Both the position numbers and the translations under genes were made by a program. From Chara braunii (lineage: Eukaryota > Streptophyta > Charophyceae > Charales > Characeae): DNA of 25,014 bases. The stretch spans positions 716,901-741,914 of the forward strand of contig BFEA01000445.1 in assembly GCA_003427395.1 (NCBI GenBank), read 5' to 3'. The notes beneath the pieces are model-generated. The model did no database searches, had not been told where the DNA came from, and saw nothing but the letters and a program-made list of their open reading frames with translations. Positions 20,183-25,014 of this stretch are shown in pieces. Position 1 is the stretch's first letter; every line of letters starts with the position of its first letter.

Positions 20183-20300
20183 AGAGCCTTGCTCAGTGAG
20201 TAAGCCCCTGAACTGCTGAAGCGCAGACCAAGGCGAATCCGGTACGAATCCGGGCCGAATACGTGTACGGGATGCCGAAGAAAAAAAGAAAAAAAAAAGG
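20183..20300 (+). mobile_element. tRNA-like SINE fragment or tRNA relic
   Basis: TTGCTCAGTGAGTAAG (from 20189) resembles a Pol III A box and D-arm. At 20238-20254, TCCGG-TACGAAT-CCGGG forms a 5-bp stem with a 7-nt loop like a T-arm, and GGTACGAATCC (20241-20251) matches a B box except at one position. An A-rich tail (20280-20298) follows. No matching acceptor stem is found, so it is not an intact tRNA gene. A tRNA-derived SINE is the best reading. Confidence 0.4.
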
Positions 20301-20506
20301 GGTGACACCCGTTGGGAGAGCTGCGGGGCATTGCCCCGGCTAGGTCCTCGGGGCATTCTGGTGGAGGCTCGCAGCGATACTGACGTGCAAATCATTCGTC
20401 GGACTTTGGGTATAGGGGCAAAAACTAATCGAACCGTCTAATACCTGGTTCCATCCGAAGGGCCCTCAGGCCGGCTGGCTGTCGGGCGGGCGCTGGCCGG
20501 TGCAAA
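20301..20506. other. Spacer upstream of the U6-like copies
   Basis: No gene is seen. No plant-type USE element (RTCCCACATCG) or TATA box is visible at the expected distance upstream of the U6-like start at 20507. Confidence 0.4.
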
Positions 20507-20601
20507 GTCCTTCGGGACATCCGTTAAANTNGGAACNATACAGAGAAGATTAGCATGGCCCCTGCGCAAGGCTGGCGCCCATAAGTCCCAGAACGAAGGC
20601 C
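20507..20601 (+). ncRNA. U6 snRNA-like sequence, copy 1 (probable pseudogene)
   Basis: U6 is the catalytic-core snRNA of the spliceosome. Seen here: a 5' stem GTCC-TTCG-GGAC at 20507-20518, then ACATCCGTTAAANTNGGAAC, the ACAGAGA box at 20540-20546, the AGC triad at 20552-20554, and GCATGGCCCCTGCGCAAGG. About the first 63 bases match the conserved U6 consensus almost exactly. The three Ns fall where it has A, T and G. The 3' third (from about 20571) is diverged, there is no T-run terminator right after 20601, and no TATA/USE is seen. A pseudogene is more likely than an expressed variant. Confidence 0.75.
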
Positions 20602-20683
20602 AGGTGCGTGCACTAAGACAAGGCTGCACTGTGGTCGGACAGTTCATGAGAAGTCGGGGGAGGGGGGCGCTGCCAAGGCTTGG

Positions 20684-20783
20684 GTCCCTCGGGACATCTG
20701 TTGAGGCAGGGATGATGTCGAGGGGATCGGCGCGGCTCTGCGCAAAAAAAAAATGGCACGTATAAAGTGGGAGCAAAAGTTCC
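20684..20783 (+). pseudogene. U6 snRNA-like sequence, copy 2 (strongly diverged)
   Basis: Aligned to copy 1 without gaps from GTCCCTCGGGACATCTGTT for about 50 bases, the differences are almost all transitions, mostly A to G and T to C. The ACAGAGA box reads GTCGAGG and the AGC triad reads GGC, so splicing function is lost. CTGCGCAA is followed by an A-expansion, then ATGGCACGTATAAAG, matching U6 ATGACACGCATAAAT. The 5' stem is kept (GGTCCCTCGGGACA). The upstream flank (GTCGGG...GGCGCTG) also resembles copy 1's flank, so a unit of about 177 bp was duplicated in tandem. A T-run lies at 20802-20809. Confidence 0.65.
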
Positions 20784-20809
20784 TCCCCGACATTCTTTTC
20801 CTTTTTTTT

Positions 20810-21298
20810 ATTGCTTGACTTTATTGGTTTGCCCGCAGGTATGCTCCGCGGGCTGATGCGCTATCCTAATTACCGACCGAAAGGACAACAGAAGAAAGAG
20901 GGCGGGGAGATATGCTGGGCGCAGTGAGACAGAGGGCGGACGAGCGAACTGCGCAGAGCAAGGAGAGGCCAACAAAATCTAGCTGAACGTGGACGTAGGT
21001 CCCGCCAGATGCATCCGCAGCAAGTAGGGTGATGGCGGGGAGACAGACAGGCCATAGCCCGACAAGGGGGGGGACGAGTGTTAAGGCAGTAGAGAGAGAG
21101 AGAGAATGGGGCGGAGCAAGACAGCGCAGCAAGCGGAGGAGCGGAGCGCCGGCGGGGTGAGAGACGGAGTACAGCTAGCGAGGGAGATGGGCACTAAGGC
21201 GGGGAGACGGGTAGCTGATAGTGAGAGGGGGAAAAGTGGTACCCATGAGTGAACCTGGACGGGAATGTATACAGGTACATGCGGGAAAGCAGATAAGA
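20810..21298. other. Purine-rich non-coding stretch
   Basis: No gene is recognised. The plus strand is strongly G/A-rich, with GATGGCGGGGAGA at about 21031, the same word that begins units of the following repeat. It may be a decayed extension of that repeat. Confidence 0.4.
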
Positions 21299-21770
21299 GA
21301 TGGCGGGGAGAAAATCGTAGCCCGCCCGTTCCTTGATGAAATCGGGCGGGGAAAGAGATGATTTGGGGGTTTTAGTATAGGGCGAGTTGGTTGGTGATGT
21401 TAGTTTTAGTGTTAGTAGAGTAGATAAGAAGATTAGTAAGAAAAGTACTCCGCGGAGCTATGGCGGGAGGTGAGGGAGAAGAGAGATAAGAGATAGTGAG
21501 CGTCCATTCCTTAGCAAAAACGGGCGAGGGAAGAGGGGATCCGGGGGTTTTAAGTCCGGGCGAGTTCAATAATAAAGTCGGTTTTGGAGTTAGATGAGTA
21601 AAATCAGAAGTTAGTGATGAAAGGGGTGCGCGGTGATGGCGGAGGCAGATATGGTGAGGGATAAGAGGTTAGTATCTCACTCATTTCATAGTGAAACCGA
21701 GCGAGAGGAGAGTTGGGTTAGTGGTTTTTATGGGTGGCGAGTTCAATGGAGAACTCAGATAGCAAGATAG
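21299..21770. repeat. Degenerate repeat of about 165 bp with hairpins, about 3 copies
   Basis: Units start with GATGGCGGGG-like words at 21299, 21459 and 21635. They share GGGGGTTTTAAGTCCGGGCG-type segments at about 21365, 21543 and 21721. Each unit contains a hairpin with a loop of the TTCCTTGATGAAA / TTTCATAGTGAAA type. Arms are CCCGCCCG/CGGGCGGG (21321-21328/21343-21350, perfect), CGTCC/GGGCG (about 21501-21505/21522-21526, one T.G) and TCTCACTC/GAGCGAGA (21675-21682/21699-21706, one mismatch). It is non-coding. Confidence 0.65.
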
Positions 21771-23366
21771 ATGAGGGGGTCTTGTGCGGCGAACAGTGGT
21801 AGTTGCGTCCGAAGGAAACGATTCAATAGCTTGTCCATGCATCTGGTCGCTTTCTGGCGATAAGTTCATTCAGAATTACCTGCTCAGTTGGAAGGAGGTG
21901 CGAGATCGGCAGTAAAAAGGGGGGGGGGTGGAGACTTACCTGTTGGCGAATGAGTTTCTCATCCTGTAAAGACAGTGCTCTCTTCCAATCCCTCTGTATG
22001 CAGGATAGCGCAGCGGCATATACCTCGATACTCCGGACCGAGACTTATTACCGAAGGATGCAAGACAGACAAACGGTACCAGGCGGAGGGGCGGTGTAGA
22101 CACCGACGACTACAGGGGATTGGAAGGAGAAGAGGTGGAGTTACGGCTAGTCGAGAGGGAGAGGAATGGGAAGAGAGGCTTACCCGTAGGCCGATGCATT
22201 GCTCATTCTGGCTAAAGAAAGGGCTTCCCCCTACCTTCCTGAGTGAACGACTGGCTAGTGGCAGGGAGTGCCTTCGAGTTCTAGTCAAGAGCCATTTGGG
22301 TTTTGCTGAGCAAAAGCGATCGTATGTATCCTCTCCAGACGAGTCTACGGAGGGGAGAAGATGAAGTTGAAGAAGAAAGTAAAAGGAAGTAATAAGGATT
22401 GACAGATTGAGAACTCTTTCCTGATCCTATGGGTGGTGGCTACGTATTTGCCGCTCGGACTGCGTTTTCTGCTACAACCCCAATCGGATCATTGCAGGCT
22501 GCTGTCATGAACTGAGTACGGTAACCGTTTGACCGGCAGGTGAGACTGCAGATGCATTTTGACTCGGAGACGGCCCTCGCTGCTGATTGCTGGTGTACGA
22601 AACAGGTTGCTTATGGTTGATTAGAGTACTGCGGTACTCTTGTTGGTTGTTACTGGCTCCCTAAGTGCCTCGACTGCTGTGCAGTATGTAAATGATCGCC
22701 GAGGTCGCGCGGCCACAATTTTGGTCATGGGGAGCAACAATATAGTGTAGGCAGGGTGACTGCAGAGGGGAGGTTATTGATGTGACCTGGGGATTCTGCT
22801 AGTAGGATTGGGATTAGGAGCTTGGCGTTGGGGATTGACCAAGCTGTCACAAGTTGGCCATCATTGTGGGGCCCTCAGGCGAACCAAGATAACAAGGCCC
22901 TCTCCAGTGAGTCCGAGAGCACCCTTCTTGTATCTGAGGGTCTCAAATTTTCTACTTCTATCCTCCTTTCTCTAAGTCTGGTCCTGATCTGAGAGGAAGG
23001 CGGCAGGCGGGATTGCAACCCGTAGGACCGCGTCAAGACTCTGTGGGGAGTCCACCCACCGATTGCGGGAGCTCTGCCGGAACCTAGGCGAGGTTCTGGA
23101 GGCAGGGAAATCATCAGGTAAACCACTTCCACTTGTATAATCCACTACTACCCATGTTGGCCTATCTCCCTGCAGTATGATTGATGTATGCATGAGTTGT
23201 CCCTATGATTACTGTTTTCTCTTCAGGACCTAATCAGATTGAATGGAAAGAATGTGTGAGAGTGAAGCTTAAGTTTCATCTTTGTTTTGACTGAAAGTAG
23301 GCTAGGGATGAACTGGGGGAAAGTGGGAGGAAGGCAGACTGTTTGTGATTGACAGGGCCAACCAAA
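21771..23366. other. Non-coding stretch, possible diverged repeats
   Basis: No gene is recognised. GACTTACCTGTTGGCGAATG (about 21932) and GGCTTACCCGTAGGCCGATG (about 22178) start two related segments of about 50 bp. A perfect 7-bp hairpin AGAGTAC-TGCG-GTACTCT lies at 22623-22640. Near the right end a potential GT-AG intron (23118-23226) joins two short open segments ending in TGA at 23292-23294, but the peptide is unrecognised. Confidence 0.35.
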
Positions 23367-24057
23367 GCCTCAGCATTGTTTCTACTGTGAATGGCTCAGG
23401 GCTATGTTTATTTGACTGTTTTCTGAAGGACCATGCATTGTTTCTACTGTGAATGGTCTGGTTGCTATGTTTATTTTATTGTTTCCTAGGGGAACCAGGC
23501 ATTGTTTCTACTGTGAATGGTCTGGCTACCTTAGTTAACACCGAGGGTTGTCTCATTGAAGGGGTTTAAATTCTTGTTATTTTGAGGGAGAATTTTTGGT
23601 CTAAGGCTAAGCATTGTTTCCATGGTGAATGGTTTAGCCTGAAAACCACGCGCATAATTTAAACTAAGTATAAAGGAAAGTATTTTATGTATATTTGCAT
23701 GTGAACTGGCAGCTGGGCATTGTTTCTACTGTGAATGGTCCAGCGTTAAGCCATATCATTAAGAAGAGAAAATGGAAAATACAAAGTATAAATGGAAATA
23801 GTTTGGGTAAGTTGAACATTGTTTCTACTGTGAATGGTTCAGTCCCTTGCCCATATTTGTTTTTTTCTTTTAAAAACAAAGTCAGAGAAATACTAAATTT
23901 TTGGATATTAAACAGCTCAGGGCGACTAGGCATTGTTTCCATGGCGAATGGCCTAGTCATCTGCCCAAAAGAAGAAAGAAGTAGTTGTGCAACCTGTTCG
24001 TGTACATCATAAAGACAAGTTGGGCATTGTTTCCATGACNAATGGTCCAGCTCTATG
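23367..24057 (+). repeat. Array of eight covarying hairpins (CATTGTTTC...GAATGG core)
   Basis: Eight copies of a core CATTGTTTCTACTGTGAATG (or the variant with CCATGG in place of CTACTG) start at about 23374, 23434, 23500, 23612, 23719, 23817, 23931 and 24025, with irregular spacing of 60-115 bp. CATT pairs with AATG. The following G is unpaired in every copy. The flanks then pair again with copy-specific sequences: CTAAG/TTTAG in copy 4, GCTGGG/TCCAGC in copy 5, GACTAGG/CCTAGTC in copy 7, AGTTGGG/TCCAGCT in copy 8. G.T pairs are common in the plus orientation. The array is non-coding. I do not recognise the family. It may be a structured RNA repeat or a hairpin DNA element. The N at 24040 lies in the last copy. 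Confidence 0.85.
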
Positions 24058-24346
24058 TCTTATGTAAGTTGGGTATAAGGATTCAAGAACTTGAAGATTC
24101 ATGAACTATCTATATGGAATAAACTTGGGGTAGTGAGAGTACTTACATCGGTGGTTTGGTTTGCATGTGACTGGATAAAGTGGCTAGTTGTTTTAAGTTT
24201 CATTACTATAGGTAGTTGCTGTAGTTGCTCGCCACGTGCTAGAGTCATAGAAGTTAGTATCAATTCCTGCATTTGTTCTGTAATAACGTTTTTTTACTTA
24301 GGTCAATTCCTGCATTTTCTGAGATCTTTTCTTATTCTTGGCTTTG
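24058..24346. other. Spacer between hairpin array and satellite
   Basis: No gene, RNA or hairpin copy is seen. GGTCAATTCCTGCATTT (about 24301) resembles ATCAATTCCTGCATTT (about 24259), a short direct duplication. Confidence 0.4.
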
Positions 24347-25014
24347 TATAAATTTTGGCAAGCTACTTTTCCTACGGGAAGCGCTGCCGAAATTTCTACA
24401 AATCCAAGAAGTTAATCAACTTTTGACTTGTCAGAGTTCAACTTGTCTTTTTCATATATGGATTAGTATAAATCTGGAAAGTCTCATTTTCTAGAGGGAG
24501 TGATGCCCAAATTTTTACTAATTCAGGGAGTTAGACAAAATTGGACTTTGAGAAGTCAAAGTTATTCTCAAAATTTTAAACTTAGCCTATATAAATTTTG
24601 GAATAGCACTTTTCTAGAGGGAGTGCTGCCGAAATTTCTGCAAAAATTAAGGAGTTAGTTAAATTCAGTCTTAAAGTTGAGCTCGAGCTGTTGTTCGAGT
24701 TCGTATCTGACTTAGTATAAATCTGGGAAGTCTCTCTTTCTAAACGGAGTGCTGCCCAAATTTCTACTAATTCAGAGAGTTAGACAGAATTTGACTTTCC
24801 AGAGTTAGAGATTAATTCTGCTTTTATATCTGACTTAGTATAAATCTGGGAAGTCTCGCTTTCTAAAGGGAGTGATGCCCAAATTTCTATTAATTTAGAG
24901 AGTTAGACAGAATTTGACTTTCCAGAGTTAGAGATTAATTTTGCTTTCATATCTGACTTAGTATAAATCTGGGAAGTCTCCCTTTCTAAAGGGAGTGCTG
25001 CCCAAATTTCTACT
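24347..25014. repeat. 123-bp tandem satellite with nested hairpin
   Basis: Units beginning TATAAAT start at 24347, 24467, 24590, 24716, 24839 and 24962 (periods 120, 123, 126, 123, 123). The array runs off the right edge. The last three units are nearly identical and the left ones are diverged, as expected at the edge of a satellite. Each unit holds a nested hairpin. The outer arm is AAATTTTGGC/GCCGAAATTT (units 1 and 3 type) or AAATCTGGG/CCCAAATTT (other units). The inner arm is, for example, CTCCCTTT/AAAGGGAG in unit 6 and AGCACT/AGTGCT in unit 3. Confidence 0.92.

Noticed and set aside
21975-22364. 129-codon plus-strand frame as a gene
   Set aside because: Its composition reflects purine-rich DNA, no domain is seen, and the overlapping minus-strand frame is of similar length.
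23367-24057. CRISPR-like array
   Set aside because: The spacing is irregular (60-115 bp), repeats sit inside imperfect hairpins with variable arms, spacers are not uniform, and the context is eukaryotic.

Overview
This is a eukaryotic, repeat-dominated nuclear window. It has long CT/CA/GT/GA microsatellites, about 20-bp A and T runs, a degenerate two-ORF LINE retrotransposon, U6 snRNA-like sequences and tandem satellites, and no operon structure. The LINE architecture (an ORF1 domain resembling plant DUF4283, then AP-endonuclease, reverse transcriptase and a zf-RVT-like C-terminus) suggests the green lineage. A streptophyte alga such as Chara is my tentative guess and is inference only.

Layout. 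1-140: four back-to-back GC-rich hairpins. 491-635: an exact 50-bp tandem repeat. 868-1320 and 2533-2670: compound microsatellites. 2129-2237: a foldback element with 30-bp arms. 3581-4102: a CT-rich minisatellite that runs into the 3' flank of the only recognisable host-type gene. 4109-5482 (minus): an intact erythromycin-esterase-family enzyme, probably acquired from bacteria. 5522-5910: a tandem array of small TTAC-loop-GTAA hairpins just upstream of that gene. 6631-6691: a C-run/A-run insertion flanked by a 12-bp direct repeat. 8210-16115: a decayed, apparently full-length LINE bounded by 9-bp direct repeats and ending in an A20 tail. 17608-19314: a second, intact LINE ORF1 with no ORF2. 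20183-20300: a tRNA-like SINE or tRNA relic. 20507-20783: two tandem U6 snRNA-like copies. 21299-21770: a roughly 165-bp repeat with hairpins. 23367-24057: eight copies of a hairpin with a constant core and variable but mutually complementary arms. 24347-25014: a 123-bp satellite with a nested hairpin that runs off the window.

The most unusual aspect is that several unrelated tandem arrays share one design: a conserved loop or core flanked by arms that differ between copies yet stay self-complementary. In the 23.4-24.1 kb array the arms covary, and the mismatches are mostly G.T in the plus orientation, as expected of an RNA transcribed from the plus strand. Its function is unknown. The esterase gene is the only gene with a predictable biochemical role. 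The LINE pieces are mobile-element genes and their remains. No metabolic pathway can be assembled from this window.
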